Positions 17,262-26,095 are shown, counted from the first letter of the stretch. The stretch is DNA of 64,000 nt from Meishania litoralis (GCF_042611095.1 NZ_JBHFPV010000002.1:868001-932000); one strand, 5' to 3'. Translations and numbers: made by a program. The notes: a model not told the origin generated them from the sequence alone.

Positions 17262-17945
17262 TTAGTTTCCTAAAATAAAGGAAGCCCCCATCTGGGCGTG
17301 AAGGTCGGTCGTTGCAAGGGTAGGCAAGTCCACTTCTTCCGGTTTGATCAATATCGGCAATTCGGTACACCCCAAGATTATACCGTCGGCGCCACGCACG
17401 CGAAGCTTTTCTATCTGGTCAAGAAAAAACGCTTTTGCCTTGGCCGTAAACTGCCCTCGGGTCAGTTCTTTGGAAACAAAATCATGCGCTTGTCCAATGT
17501 ATTGATTTTCAGGAATGATCGTTTCGATATCGTAATTCTTCCATAAAATATCCGGAATAAAATTTCCTGTCATCGTCGGTCGATTACCCAATAACCCAAG
17601 TTTCTTAAGACCTTGTCTTTCGGCCGACTTACCTACGGCATCGGCGATATGAAGAATAGCGATATCTAATTTCGGTTGTACGAACTCGTAGGCCATATGC
17701 GGTGTATTGGCACATATAAGAATGGCCTCGGCCCCGGCAGTTTGTAATTTCTGCGCTACGTCAAGGTATTTCGCATTGATTTTTTCGCGATTCTGTTCGC
17801 GCATCAATTCAATATTGATACTGTGTATAATCAAGGGTGGGTTACCCTGCGTACCGATTTCGGCACCCACCAGTTCGTTGATCATTCGATAATAGACTAT
17901 TGTCGAATGCCATGAGGTGCCGCCGATCATACCCAGTGTTCTCAT
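17262..17945 (-). CDS. Aspartate/glutamate racemase family protein
   Basis: 227 residues starting MRTLGMIGGTSWHSTIVYYR, with the two family cysteines in LICANTPHMAYE (about 80) and IILGCTELPILI (about 190), the thiol pair of cofactor-independent Asp/Glu racemases of the YgeA type. Such enzymes interconvert L- and D-aspartate, although broad-specificity members exist. The start is ATG at 17945, one codon after a TTG. It lies between the di-heme lipoprotein and the Crp/Fnr gene on the same strand; no link to sulfur chemistry is evident, so it may be a passenger. Confidence 0.85.
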   Translation of the reverse strand: MRTLGMIGGTSWHSTIVYYRMINELVGAEIGTQGNPPLIIHSINIELMREQNREKINAKYLDVAQKLQTAGAEAILICANTPHMAYEFVQPKLDIAILHIADAVGKSAERQGLKKLGLLGNRPTMTGNFIPDILWKNYDIETIIPENQYIGQAHDFVSKELTRGQFTAKAKAFFLDQIEKLRVRGADGIILGCTELPILIKPEEVDLPTLATTDLHAQMGASFILGN

Positions 17946-17963
17946 CAAGGATAAATTTTGCGA

Positions 17964-18968
17964 TTATTCCCCAGCTTCTGCGTCAAAGGCAATGGCCCAA
18001 ATACCCCGAACCTCGTTTACATCATAACCTGTGGCCATGTCATCGGGATATAGGCTTTTCAATGTAGCCAACGTTTCGGTATTAACTTGTTCGTTTGGCT
18101 TTCCATGGCATTGCAGGCACATGGTATTGGTAGTGATCGGATAGTAAAAGTTGACCTCGTCACCGTTAGGATGAATTATGGGTTCGATTTCACCACCGGA
18201 AGCAACCACTTTCTTAAAGTAAGCGATGTAGTCCAATTCGTCTTGCACAGCCCTATTTTTAGGATTTCTAGGCTTGTCGGAAACCCTTTTTATTATGGCG
18301 TTTTTCATGACCGACATGCTGTCGGTCAATTTCATGGCTTCCATATTACAGAATTCAATAGCGCCTACGGTTCCTTTCTCATTGATGGCCTTCATCAAAT
18401 TTTTTCCCAGGGCAGCTTTGGTCGCCAAGGCATAACCAAGACCGATATCGGAAAGATCGTTTTCAACTTCGTCGGATGCATGCTTACGATTTTTTCCCAT
18501 ACCCCTTCCATTTCCATTACCGTGCTCTTCTTCAAAATGGGCACTGAACCATTCCGGTTCCTCGATTTCATGGTCATAAATGTATTCGGCAATTTGGGTA
18601 ATGGTTTCCTTTGGATAAGGCAGATATGGCATCTTACCGAATCTTTGCTGCGCGCCCGGCATTTTTGACGGCGCTTCGGGATCATTGATCCACAGAATCA
18701 ATGATTCGATAAATTCTTCTTTTGTCGTGTTGTCATCGATGTAGTGCTTTTTGACGGCTATCATGGGGGGAGCTATCATACTTGCCTGCGATGCCTTGGG
18801 ATTATGGCATAGGTAACATTCGGTCTCCATGATTTTTTTACCAGGATGTTCCTCCCCGGATTGTGCAACCTCTTTTTCAGAAGCCGTATCTAGTGGTATG
18901 GTTTTAGCCTTGTCCTTACAACCGAACATACCTAGTATCGCCAATAAAAGGATGCCTTTTTTCATCAT
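17964..18968 (-). CDS. Di-heme c-type lipoprotein: cytochrome c domain plus DUF3365
   Basis: 334 residues with a lipoprotein signal (lipobox ILGMFGC). The N-terminal half is a small cytochrome c with CYLCH near 53-57 and a Met ligand candidate in the MPGAQQRFGKMPYL segment; the C-terminal half is a DUF3365/Tll0287-like domain carrying a second heme motif, CLQCH, near 288. The two domains usually occur as separate proteins. DUF3365 binds heme c and has been proposed as a redox or gas sensor. Anchored in the periplasm, it could take electrons from or monitor the sulfide/quinone system. It ends 18 bp before the racemase gene. Confidence 0.82.
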   Translation of the reverse strand: MMKKGILLLAILGMFGCKDKAKTIPLDTASEKEVAQSGEEHPGKKIMETECYLCHNPKASQASMIAPPMIAVKKHYIDDNTTKEEFIESLILWINDPEAPSKMPGAQQRFGKMPYLPYPKETITQIAEYIYDHEIEEPEWFSAHFEEEHGNGNGRGMGKNRKHASDEVENDLSDIGLGYALATKAALGKNLMKAINEKGTVGAIEFCNMEAMKLTDSMSVMKNAIIKRVSDKPRNPKNRAVQDELDYIAYFKKVVASGGEIEPIIHPNGDEVNFYYPITTNTMCLQCHGKPNEQVNTETLATLKSLYPDDMATGYDVNEVRGIWAIAFDAEAGE

Positions 18969-19054
18969 TTAAATTTTTATCAATAACTTGATTATGAATC
19001 AATTACAAAATTTAGAATCCTGATAATTGTCGGGTTGGCCACTACGTTCTTTTC

Positions 19055-19324
19055 TTATTTCGCCAGTTTACCGGTCGCACAACTGACAAAAGAGATGGCT
19101 TTGGCCGCTACGGAATTTTTATCGTCTATAGATGGGTAACCCAGTGATTTCAACCTATCTTTCACTACAAGCGCATCGTTCATATTGCTATGAACAAAGG
19201 AAACCGTTGACGTTTCCACATCAACGGAAACATCGGAAATGTTTTCCAATTCAGATATTCTTGAAGTTATGGTCTTGGCACATCCACCACATTTAAGATT
19301 TTGAACTATTACAGATTCTTTCAT
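19055..19324 (-). CDS. Heavy-metal-associated (HMA) domain protein
   Basis: 89-residue CopZ-like domain. MKESVIVQNLKCGGCAKTI gives the metal-binding motif CGGC with the beta-alpha-beta-beta-alpha-beta fold continuing to about residue 67, then a tail with one extra Cys (FVSCATGK). Such proteins carry Cu(I) or other soft metals; the insertion of a cysteine before GGC (L-K-C-G-G-C) is typical of the Bacteroidota group. It sits between the di-heme protein and the rhodanese, with no operator of its own. Confidence 0.88.
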   Translation of the reverse strand: MKESVIVQNLKCGGCAKTITSRISELENISDVSVDVETSTVSFVHSNMNDALVVKDRLKSLGYPSIDDKNSVAAKAISFVSCATGKLAK

Positions 19325-19396
19325 CGTTCAATTGTTTTGTTTTACTTCGATCAACTTCAAAATAGGCTTTCCATTGAAGAGCTACTTACTTCTATT

Positions 19397-19741
19397 TTAT
19401 CCCCATTTCATATAACCGCCCTGTAAATCATAAATTTGTGCAAAGCCCATATCGACCAACTTTTTGGCAGCCTTAAAACTTCTCGCCCCTGAACGGCAAT
19501 AGACGTATACCGGTTTATCCTTGTTCAGTTTTTCAAAGGATTTCTGAAAATTCGCCGCATTGAAAAAATCGATATTGACCGCATTTTTGATATGGCCACT
19601 ATTGTATTCGATGGCAGTGCGCACGTCGACCAATTGTACTTTGTTGCCCGAAATGGCCCGTGCATAGGCATTCTTGTCCAAAACGGAAATCTTATCGGAG
19701 GTTTCTTTTTTTGAACCAAAAAGTGTGCTGAAAAATGACAT
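19397..19741 (-). CDS. Single-domain rhodanese-like sulfurtransferase
   Basis: 114 residues with an N-terminal region (MSFFSTLFGSKKE) and one rhodanese domain: VQLVDVRTAIEYNSGHIKNAVNID and the active-site loop VYCRSGARS with the catalytic Cys near 86. It moves sulfane sulfur between small thiols or proteins. It lies downstream of the peroxiredoxin gene with a terminator-like hairpin between, so read-through could co-express them. Confidence 0.9.
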   Translation of the reverse strand: MSFFSTLFGSKKETSDKISVLDKNAYARAISGNKVQLVDVRTAIEYNSGHIKNAVNIDFFNAANFQKSFEKLNKDKPVYVYCRSGARSFKAAKKLVDMGFAQIYDLQGGYMKWG

Positions 19742-19771
19742 ATTTTATTTTTTATGGAATGTTCAATGAAA

Positions 19772-19804
19772 AGGAAACGGCCTATTTCAAACAGGCCATT
19801 TCCT
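19772..19804 (-). terminator. Hairpin after the peroxiredoxin gene
   Basis: Imperfect stem AGGAAACGGCCT / AGGCCATTTCCT with a 9-nt loop, 16 bp past the peroxiredoxin stop, followed on the minus strand by T-rich sequence. Confidence 0.6.
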
Positions 19805-19819
19805 GAATCAACCAACCAA

Positions 19820-20488
19820 TCAATTATAGTTTAATTCTTTCTTTGCCAAGTAAAAGTCGACCAACTCAATGGTATCGTCCTTCATTCTGGCATCCATTTC
19901 TTCCAAGGTCTTTGGCGGAGGTACGATGACCTTATCACCTTTCTTCCAATCCAAAGGCATCGCTACCTTGTATTTATCCGAAGTCTGCAAAGCCTCCAAA
20001 GCCCGAAGTATCTCGTCCATATTTCGACCTACGTTCAACGGGTAGTACATGATCAACCGTATCTTTTTAGCGGGGTCGATAAAGAATACGGCCCGTACCG
20101 CAGCGGTCTCACTTTCATTGGGCTGAAGCATGCCATATAGTTTTGCCACTTTCATATCGAGATCGGCAATAATCGGAAAATCGAAGTATACACCCGTTTT
20201 TTCCTTTACGTTACTGACCCATCCCAAATGGGCGTGCACACTGTCAATGCTCAATCCTAACAATTCGGTGTTCATGGCATCGAATTCTTTTTTTCTTTTC
20301 GCGAAACCACTCATTTCGGTGGTACATACCGGCGTGAAATCGGCGGGATGTGAAAACATGACTATCCATTTATCCTTTGCGAAATCGGATAGCTTCATCT
20401 TTCCTTTTGTGGTAATCGCCTCAAAATCGGGAGCTTGATCCCCGATTCTCGGCATTGTCGCTGTGTTTGTATTATCTGTAGTTTCCAT
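19820..20488 (-). CDS. 1-Cys peroxiredoxin (Prx6 type)
   Basis: 222 residues. Peroxidatic Cys in HPADFTPVCTTEM near 54; no other cysteine occurs in the protein, which defines the 1-Cys class. The Prx6-type C-terminal dimerisation part is present (VIVPPPKTLEEM). It reduces peroxides, and in this setting may also act on polysulfides or persulfides. The ATG is 50 bp from a perfect GTAACCTAGGTTAC palindrome, the most symmetric operator in the window. Confidence 0.93.
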   Translation of the reverse strand: METTDNTNTATMPRIGDQAPDFEAITTKGKMKLSDFAKDKWIVMFSHPADFTPVCTTEMSGFAKRKKEFDAMNTELLGLSIDSVHAHLGWVSNVKEKTGVYFDFPIIADLDMKVAKLYGMLQPNESETAAVRAVFFIDPAKKIRLIMYYPLNVGRNMDEILRALEALQTSDKYKVAMPLDWKKGDKVIVPPPKTLEEMDARMKDDTIELVDFYLAKKELNYN

Positions 20489-20507
20489 ATTTTAAATTTT
20501 CATACGA

Positions 20508-20551
20508 TAAAGGTAGTATCGTATTATCGAAAGCACAGTAACCTAGGTTAC
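20508..20551 (-). promoter_or_regulatory. Crp/Fnr-type operator plus -7 box, peroxiredoxin
   Basis: GTAACCTAGGTTAC (20538-20551) is a fully symmetric 14-mer; 22-bp spacer; -7 box TACCTTTA (20508-20515); start at 20488. Confidence 0.78.
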
Positions 20552-20628
20552 ACAGTTATGTTAAACAAAGTACAAAATTGGCGGTGTCGACAAGACTTGT
20601 CATATATGCCCAAAACCAAAGGTTCTTT

Positions 20629-22038
20629 CTAAAGCGTCGATGGACATATATATTCGGAAACGGGTAGATTTGCTTCCTTCATGGCATTGAAGCCTCCCGT
20701 TACATCAATAAGGTTGTGTATGCCCCTACTTTTCAACATCGATGAAGCGATAACGCTTCGGTATCCCCCGGCACAGTGTACATAAAAAGGTTTGTTATCG
20801 GGGAATTCGGTCAAATGGTCGTTCAGATAATCAAGAGGTGTATTGTTGGCCCCCAATACATGTTCAGACTTATATTCACTTTCTTTTCGAACATCGAAAA
20901 CGGGTACTTTTTCGGTTTCCAGCACTTCCCTCAGGTCATCGGCGCTGATCTGGCTTACCGTGTCATATTCCATAGATGCCTCTTTCCAAGCTTCAAAACC
21001 TCCTTCAAGGTACCCCAATGTGTTGTCAAAGCCTACACGTGAAAGTCGGGTCACCGCTTCTTCTTCGCTTCCTTGTGGGGCCACCAACAATATGGGTTGC
21101 TCTACATCGGCGATCAATGCACCGACCCACGGCGCAAAATCGCCGTTCAATCCGATAAAAATGGAACGCGGAATATGACCTTTGACAAAATCGGCCTGAT
21201 GGCGCACGTCCAATACAACGGCCCCGGTCTCATTTGCCGCAGCTTCGAACGCCTTTGGTGAAAGTGCACGGGTTCCTCTTTTCAGAACATCGGCAATGTC
21301 GTCATACCCTTCTTTGTTCATTTTAACGTTCAAAGGAAAATATTGGGGTGGCGGAAGCAGGCCTTCAGTAACTTCATCGATGAACTCTTCTTTGGTCATA
21401 TCGGCACGCAAGGCATAGTTCATTTTCTTTTGATTGCCAAGGGTATCTACCGTTTCCTTCATCATATTCTTTCCGCAGGCAGAACCTGCTCCATGGGCGG
21501 GATAAACGATAATATCGTCAGCTAGGGGCATTATTTTTTCGCGCAGGCTATCGTACAACATACCTGCCAAATCCCTTTCCGTCAATTCGCCCATTTTCTG
21601 GGCCAGGTCGGGTCGGCCTACATCGCCAAGAAACAATGTGTCACCACTAAAGATGGCATGGTCTTTACCACCCTTATCCTTTAAAAGATAGGTAGTACTC
21701 TCCATCGTATGACCAGGTGTATGCAATACCTTAATGGTAACCTCGCCCAATTTGAACTCTTGGCCATCTTCAGCGGTAATGGCTTCAAAAGAAGGGTTAG
21801 CGTTCGGCCCATAGATGATAGGGGCACCGGTCTCCTTGGCCAAAGTCACATGTCCGCTTACGAAATCGGCATGAAAATGGGTCTCAAAAATATACTTGAT
21901 CTTGGCATCATCGCGTTTGGCACGGTTGATATAAGGTTTTATCTCGCGAAGTGGGTCGATAATTGCGACCTCACCTTTACTTTCGATATAGTAAGCCCCC
22001 TGCGCCAAGCATCCGGTATAAATTTGCTCTATTTTCAT
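20629..22038 (-). CDS. MBL-fold/double-rhodanese fusion (CstB-like persulfide dioxygenase), copy 1
   Basis: 469 residues. N-terminal metallo-beta-lactamase domain (1-250) with ETHFHADFVSGH (about 52-63) and further ligands in HTPGHTME and FSGDTLFLGDVGRPD, the mononuclear-iron set of ETHE1/CstB enzymes that oxidise persulfide to sulfite. First rhodanese domain (about 265-355) lacks the catalytic Cys (LLVAPQGS); the second (about 370-460) has it in VHCAGGYRS. In Staphylococcus CstB the same architecture makes thiosulfate from persulfide. It has its own operator at 22090. The tandem paralogue follows upstream. Confidence 0.87.
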   Translation of the reverse strand: MKIEQIYTGCLAQGAYYIESKGEVAIIDPLREIKPYINRAKRDDAKIKYIFETHFHADFVSGHVTLAKETGAPIIYGPNANPSFEAITAEDGQEFKLGEVTIKVLHTPGHTMESTTYLLKDKGGKDHAIFSGDTLFLGDVGRPDLAQKMGELTERDLAGMLYDSLREKIMPLADDIIVYPAHGAGSACGKNMMKETVDTLGNQKKMNYALRADMTKEEFIDEVTEGLLPPPQYFPLNVKMNKEGYDDIADVLKRGTRALSPKAFEAAANETGAVVLDVRHQADFVKGHIPRSIFIGLNGDFAPWVGALIADVEQPILLVAPQGSEEEAVTRLSRVGFDNTLGYLEGGFEAWKEASMEYDTVSQISADDLREVLETEKVPVFDVRKESEYKSEHVLGANNTPLDYLNDHLTEFPDNKPFYVHCAGGYRSVIASSMLKSRGIHNLIDVTGGFNAMKEANLPVSEYICPSTL

Positions 22039-22059
22039 TTACATAGGTGTTAATCGATG

Positions 22060-22103
22060 TAAATTTATGAAATATCACCGGGCAAGAAAGTAACATTGGT
22101 TAC
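22060..22103 (-). promoter_or_regulatory. Crp/Fnr-type operator plus -7 box, MBL-rhodanese copy 1
   Basis: Plus-strand GTAACATTGGTTAC (22090-22103), 22-bp spacer, -7 box TAAATTTA (22060-22067), start at 22038. The operator lies just downstream of the terminator of the preceding gene. Confidence 0.77.
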
Positions 22104-22115
22104 ATATTATTACAC

Positions 22116-22150
22116 AAAAGAGACCTGTAGCGATCTGCCAGGTCTCTTTT
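22116..22150 (-). terminator. Rho-independent terminator between the two MBL-rhodanese genes
   Basis: Stem AAAAGAGACCTG / CAGGTCTCTTTT with an 11-nt loop, 24 bp past the stop of copy 2 (22174). It separates the paralogues into independent transcripts. Confidence 0.82.
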
Positions 22151-22173
22151 TGATAATATTTAAGTTTTGACGA

Positions 22174-23589
22174 CTACAGCAGTGTAGTCGGACAGATGTA
22201 TTCCGATTTAGGGATATCTGTCTTGGCAATCTCGTCAAAGCCGCCGATGACATCGACAAAATCATTCCAACCTCTTTGCTTGAGTATAGAGGCGGCAATC
22301 ATACTTCGATACCCCCCAGCACAATGTAATATGAACGGCCTGTCTTTTGGAAATTGGGCCAGATTCTGATTGATCTGGTTCAAAGGAACATTTATCGCGC
22401 CGACGACATGCTCGGAATCGAACTCACTTTTCTTGCGTACATCGATTATCAGCGGTTTTTCATCTGACATGGCCTTTTCGAATTCCTTCACCGTAATACG
22501 GTCGGCATTTTCGTAACCCCTTCCTGCTTTCTTCCATGAGTCAAAACCTCCCTTCAGAAAACCTAGGGTGTTGTCGTAACCCACCCTTGATAGTCGGGTA
22601 ATGGCCTCCTCCTCTTTTCCGGGATAAGTGACCAGCAGTATTTCATGTTTTACATCGGGAATCATTTCACCGACCCATTGTGCAAAACTACCCTCTAAAC
22701 CAATATTGATACTATTGGGAATAAAGCCTTTTGCAAAATCTTGGGCATCCCTTGTATCGAGTACCAGGGCCCCTGTCTCATTGGCGGCAGCCTCAAATGC
22801 CTCGGGGGAAAAAGCCGTGGTCGCACGGTCCATTATCTTATCTAGGCTTTCATAACCTTTTATGTTCATCAAAACATTTTGGGGAAAATATCCCGGAGGT
22901 GTAGTAAGGCCCGTCAACAGTTCTTTAATAAACTCTTCTTTGGTCATATCTGCCCTTAACGCATAATTTACCTTCTTCTGATTTCCAAGGGTATCGGTCG
23001 TTTCCTTGCTCATCATTTTCCCACAGGCCGATCCGGCACCGTGATTGGGATATACGATCAAATCATCGCTGAGCGGCATGATCTTATTACGGAGTGAATC
23101 ATAAAGATGCCCCGCCAATTTTTCCTCGGTCAGTTCCGAAACCACGTGCTGGGCAAGGTCGGGCCGCCCAACATCACCAATAAAAAGGGTATCCCCGGTG
23201 ATTATTCCGTGTTCTTTGCCATTTTCATCGATAAGCAGATACGTCGTACTTTCCATGGTATGGCCCGGGGTATGTATTACCTTTACCTTATAATCTCCCA
23301 CCTCGAAAAGCTGTCCGTCTTCGGCCGTAATGGCCTCATAAGCGGGTTTGGCACCCGGCCCGAAAACAATTTGGGAACCTGCCTTTTTTCTAAGGTCAAG
23401 ATGACCACTTACGAAATCGGCATGAAAGTGGGTCTCAAAAACGTACTTGATTTTGGCATTGTCTTTCTTTGCCCTATCCAAATACGGTTGTACTTCCCTC
23501 AAAGGATCAAAAACCGCTGCTACACCATTGTTTTCGATGTAATAGGCGGCATGGGCCAAACATCCTGTATAAATCTGTTCTATTTTCAT
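22174..23589 (-). CDS. MBL-fold/double-rhodanese fusion (CstB-like persulfide dioxygenase), copy 2
   Basis: 471 residues, same architecture as copy 1: ETHFHADFVSGH in the MBL domain, an inactive first rhodanese (ILLVTYPGK, no Cys) and an active second rhodanese (LHCAGGYRS). The paralogues are closely similar along their full length and arose by tandem duplication, but each keeps its own terminator and operator. Retention of both active sites suggests dosage or different persulfide substrates rather than decay. Its operator (23646-23659) overlaps the 3' end of the SulP gene. Confidence 0.87.
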   Translation of the reverse strand: MKIEQIYTGCLAHAAYYIENNGVAAVFDPLREVQPYLDRAKKDNAKIKYVFETHFHADFVSGHLDLRKKAGSQIVFGPGAKPAYEAITAEDGQLFEVGDYKVKVIHTPGHTMESTTYLLIDENGKEHGIITGDTLFIGDVGRPDLAQHVVSELTEEKLAGHLYDSLRNKIMPLSDDLIVYPNHGAGSACGKMMSKETTDTLGNQKKVNYALRADMTKEEFIKELLTGLTTPPGYFPQNVLMNIKGYESLDKIMDRATTAFSPEAFEAAANETGALVLDTRDAQDFAKGFIPNSINIGLEGSFAQWVGEMIPDVKHEILLVTYPGKEEEAITRLSRVGYDNTLGFLKGGFDSWKKAGRGYENADRITVKEFEKAMSDEKPLIIDVRKKSEFDSEHVVGAINVPLNQINQNLAQFPKDRPFILHCAGGYRSMIAASILKQRGWNDFVDVIGGFDEIAKTDIPKSEYICPTTLL

Positions 23590-23615
23590 GGTTACGTATT
23601 TTATGGTTTATCCGT

Positions 23616-23659
23616 TAAAAATAATCTAGAAATTACTACCGTACAGTTACTTATGTTAC
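23616..23659 (-). promoter_or_regulatory. Crp/Fnr-type operator plus -7 box, MBL-rhodanese copy 2
   Basis: Plus-strand GTTACTTATGTTAC (23646-23659; left half GTTAC instead of GTAAC), 22-bp spacer, -7 box TATTTTTA (23616-23623), start at 23589. The operator overlaps the SulP stop region, so the duplicated gene keeps a promoter inside its neighbour. Confidence 0.7.
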
Positions 23660-25390
23660 ATAAGCGGATTTCTTTGTCTGTAGCGCTATTTTCTCTTCGA
23701 TGGCCGTTTTGCAACTTAATGCCCTACAATGTTCAAAAGCTTCGTTGGTCTTGACAAAGAAATTTTCCTTCCCTATATCGTTGATCAATCCGCTACTATG
23801 AAAGATATCACGGGTCGGGCCTATCGCCCCGGCAATGACCAGTTTTACTCCCCTGCTCTTTAGTTCAGCGATTAGCTGACGTAACATATGGACCGCACTA
23901 CTATCAATATAGTTAATGGACTCTGCATTCAGGATGATATATTTTACTTCGGCACCCTTGCTATCAAGTTGCTTCAACAATTCCTTTTTAAAATACTCTT
24001 TATTGCCAAAATAGAGCTGTGCATCGAAACGTACGATCAAATACTCTTCGAAGGTCTCGGTATCTTCCGGAAAACGTGCCACGTTCTTAAAATAGTCGGT
24101 ATTCCGTATTCGGCCCAATATGGCCATATGGGGCCTTGAGGTTCTATAGACAAGCAATAGCAACGAAATCAGAACGCCCAATAAAATGCCTTCTTTGATA
24201 CCAACGATAAGGGTGATCAAGAACGTAGCGATCAAAAGGAAGAATTCATCCCTACGGTTTTTGAACAATTGAACGGGATATTTAAAATCGATCAATCCGA
24301 AAACGGCTACCATGATGATTGCAGCCAAGACCGCATTGGGCAAATAATAGAACAAAGGCGTTAAGAACATCAGCGTGAGCGCCACCACAAGTGCACTTAC
24401 CAATGGGGCAATTCCCGTTTTAGCACCTGCCTGATCATTGACCGCAGTTCTTGAAAATCCTCCGGTCACTGGGTACGAATGAAAAAAAGACCCAACAATA
24501 TTCGAGGCTCCCAAAGCGATGAGCTCTTGGTTGGGGTCAACGATGTAATCAATATGTTTTTCCTCAACGGCCTTTGCCACCGAAATGGCTTCCATAAAGG
24601 CTATCAAAGCAAGGGTAAGTGCAATGGGCAGCAATTCGGAAATTCTCGAAAAGCCTGTGGCAGGTAGTTCAAAGGATGGCAGACCACTGGGTACATTGCC
24701 TACAATCTTTACACCTACATCGCCAAGGTTGAAAAAATAGACCCCCAAAACACCGCATACCACTACGATCAAGGCCGCCGGAATTCGTTTGCCAAACTTC
24801 TTGATGGTCTTTATAAGAACGATCGCTATTATACCGATACCCAAGGTAATCATATTCGTGTCGGTAATCGTGGTGAAAGCATTCTTCAATAGAATATGTA
24901 TTTGATTGCTGCTTTCAACTGAAGTGCCCAATAGATGTTTTAACTGGCTTAGCCCAATGATAATGGCCGCGGCAGAGGTAAATCCACTAATTACCGGTTT
25001 AGACAAAAAATTGACCAAAAAGCCCATACGTAACAATCCCAAACCCAACTGGATCGTTCCCATGAACAAGGCCAAAAAAACGGCCATGGCAATATATTCA
25101 TCGATACCTGAAAGTGCAAGGGCGCCAAGGCCAGATGCTACCAAAAGCGAATCCATGGCGACGGGCCCCACGGCCAACTGGCGCGATGTGCCCATAATCG
25201 CATATATCACTTGTGGAACCAGAGAAGCATAAAGTCCGAAAACAGGCGGTAGGCCGGCGATCATCGCATAGGCCATACCTTGCGGAACCAACATGATACC
25301 CACGGTAAGTCCGGCACCGATATCACCTGATAGATAAGATTTTTTATAGTTCGGAAGCCACTGTAAAATAGGCAAATAGCTTTTGGACAT
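23651..25390 (-). CDS. SulP family anion transporter with STAS domain
   Basis: 579-residue SLC26/SulP permease. Membrane part (about 20-420) with the family opening DIGAGLTVGIMLVPQGMAYAMIAGLPP-type segment (residues 22-49) and many hydrophobic helices; C-terminal STAS domain (about 440-560) with IILNAESINYIDSSAVHMLRQL. SulP proteins move sulfate, sulfite, thiosulfate-like anions or bicarbonate. Here it probably exports the sulfite or thiosulfate made by the MBL-rhodanese enzymes, or imports sulfate; direction cannot be read from sequence. It has its own operator at 25438. Confidence 0.92.
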   Translation of the reverse strand: MSKSYLPILQWLPNYKKSYLSGDIGAGLTVGIMLVPQGMAYAMIAGLPPVFGLYASLVPQVIYAIMGTSRQLAVGPVAMDSLLVASGLGALALSGIDEYIAMAVFLALFMGTIQLGLGLLRMGFLVNFLSKPVISGFTSAAAIIIGLSQLKHLLGTSVESSNQIHILLKNAFTTITDTNMITLGIGIIAIVLIKTIKKFGKRIPAALIVVVCGVLGVYFFNLGDVGVKIVGNVPSGLPSFELPATGFSRISELLPIALTLALIAFMEAISVAKAVEEKHIDYIVDPNQELIALGASNIVGSFFHSYPVTGGFSRTAVNDQAGAKTGIAPLVSALVVALTLMFLTPLFYYLPNAVLAAIIMVAVFGLIDFKYPVQLFKNRRDEFFLLIATFLITLIVGIKEGILLGVLISLLLLVYRTSRPHMAILGRIRNTDYFKNVARFPEDTETFEEYLIVRFDAQLYFGNKEYFKKELLKQLDSKGAEVKYIILNAESINYIDSSAVHMLRQLIAELKSRGVKLVIAGAIGPTRDIFHSSGLINDIGKENFFVKTNEAFEHCRALSCKTAIEEKIALQTKKSAYVT

Positions 25391-25407
25391 TTAAAGGGAT
25401 TTAATAA

Positions 25408-25451
25408 CAAAAATACATGGCCATATGCACATATACAGTAACATTGGTTAC
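25408..25451 (-). promoter_or_regulatory. Crp/Fnr-type operator plus -7 box, SulP
   Basis: Plus-strand GTAACATTGGTTAC (25438-25451), 22-bp spacer, -7 box TATTTTTG (25408-25415), start at 25390. The operator begins 11 bp after the stop of Crp/Fnr copy 2. Confidence 0.77.
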
Positions 25452-25462
25452 AGATAAAAACC

Positions 25463-26095
25463 CTATAATTGCAGCAGTTTGATGTAGTTTCTGTGAAGCT
25501 CGATCTTGCCCATTTGTTCGAGCTTTTTCAACAATCGTGAAATTACGACACGCGAGCTATGAAGTTCATAGGCGATCTCTTGATGGGTATTGTGAACGAT
25601 ATCCCCTTTGTTTATCCTTGCCTTTTCCTTGAGGTAGCTTACCAAGCGCATATCCATTTTGTCAAAAGCGATACTATCCAAAGTATTCAATAGTTCATTT
25701 AATCGACCGTGGTAGCTCTCAAAAACAAAATTTCGCCAAGATTTATACTTTGCCGTCCATTCCTCCATTTTATGAACAGGTATCATAATCAGTTTCGCAT
25801 CCGTTTCGGCAACCGCCCGCACTTCACTTTTGGCGTCGCCCATACAGCAGGTCAAGGTCATCGAACAGGTATCGCCCTTTTCTAAATAGTAGAGCAAGAG
25901 CTCATTACCGTCAGTGTCTTCACGATATACTTTGATGGCGCCCGAAACCAAAAGGGGCATTGCCTTTACGTAATGTCCTATTTCCATCAATTTGAAACCC
26001 TCGGGAATTTCCTTAAAAGTACCCACCTGCAGAATCTCGTTGATCAAGGCATCCTCAAAAACGTGTCCGTAACCTTCCTTTAATTCCTGTATCAT
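25463..26095 (-). CDS. Crp/Fnr family transcription regulator (copy 2, cysteine-rich)
   Basis: 210 residues from MIQELKEG (ATG 26095); the longer frame overlaps the preceding membrane-protein gene. Effector beta-roll (EIPEGFKLMEIGHYVKAMPL), long dimer helix, C-terminal winged helix with HQEIAYELHSSRVVISRLLKKLE. The effector domain contains CSMTLTCCMG: three cysteines next to the site where Fnr-type regulators bind their ligand, a plausible thiol/persulfide or metal-cofactor sensor. It is the third gene behind the operator at 26540, so it is likely autoregulated, and it borders SulP. It is the best candidate for the factor that reads the GTAAC-N4-GTTAC sites. Confidence 0.88.
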   Translation of the reverse strand: MIQELKEGYGHVFEDALINEILQVGTFKEIPEGFKLMEIGHYVKAMPLLVSGAIKVYREDTDGNELLLYYLEKGDTCSMTLTCCMGDAKSEVRAVAETDAKLIMIPVHKMEEWTAKYKSWRNFVFESYHGRLNELLNTLDSIAFDKMDMRLVSYLKEKARINKGDIVHNTHQEIAYELHSSRVVISRLLKKLEQMGKIELHRNYIKLLQL

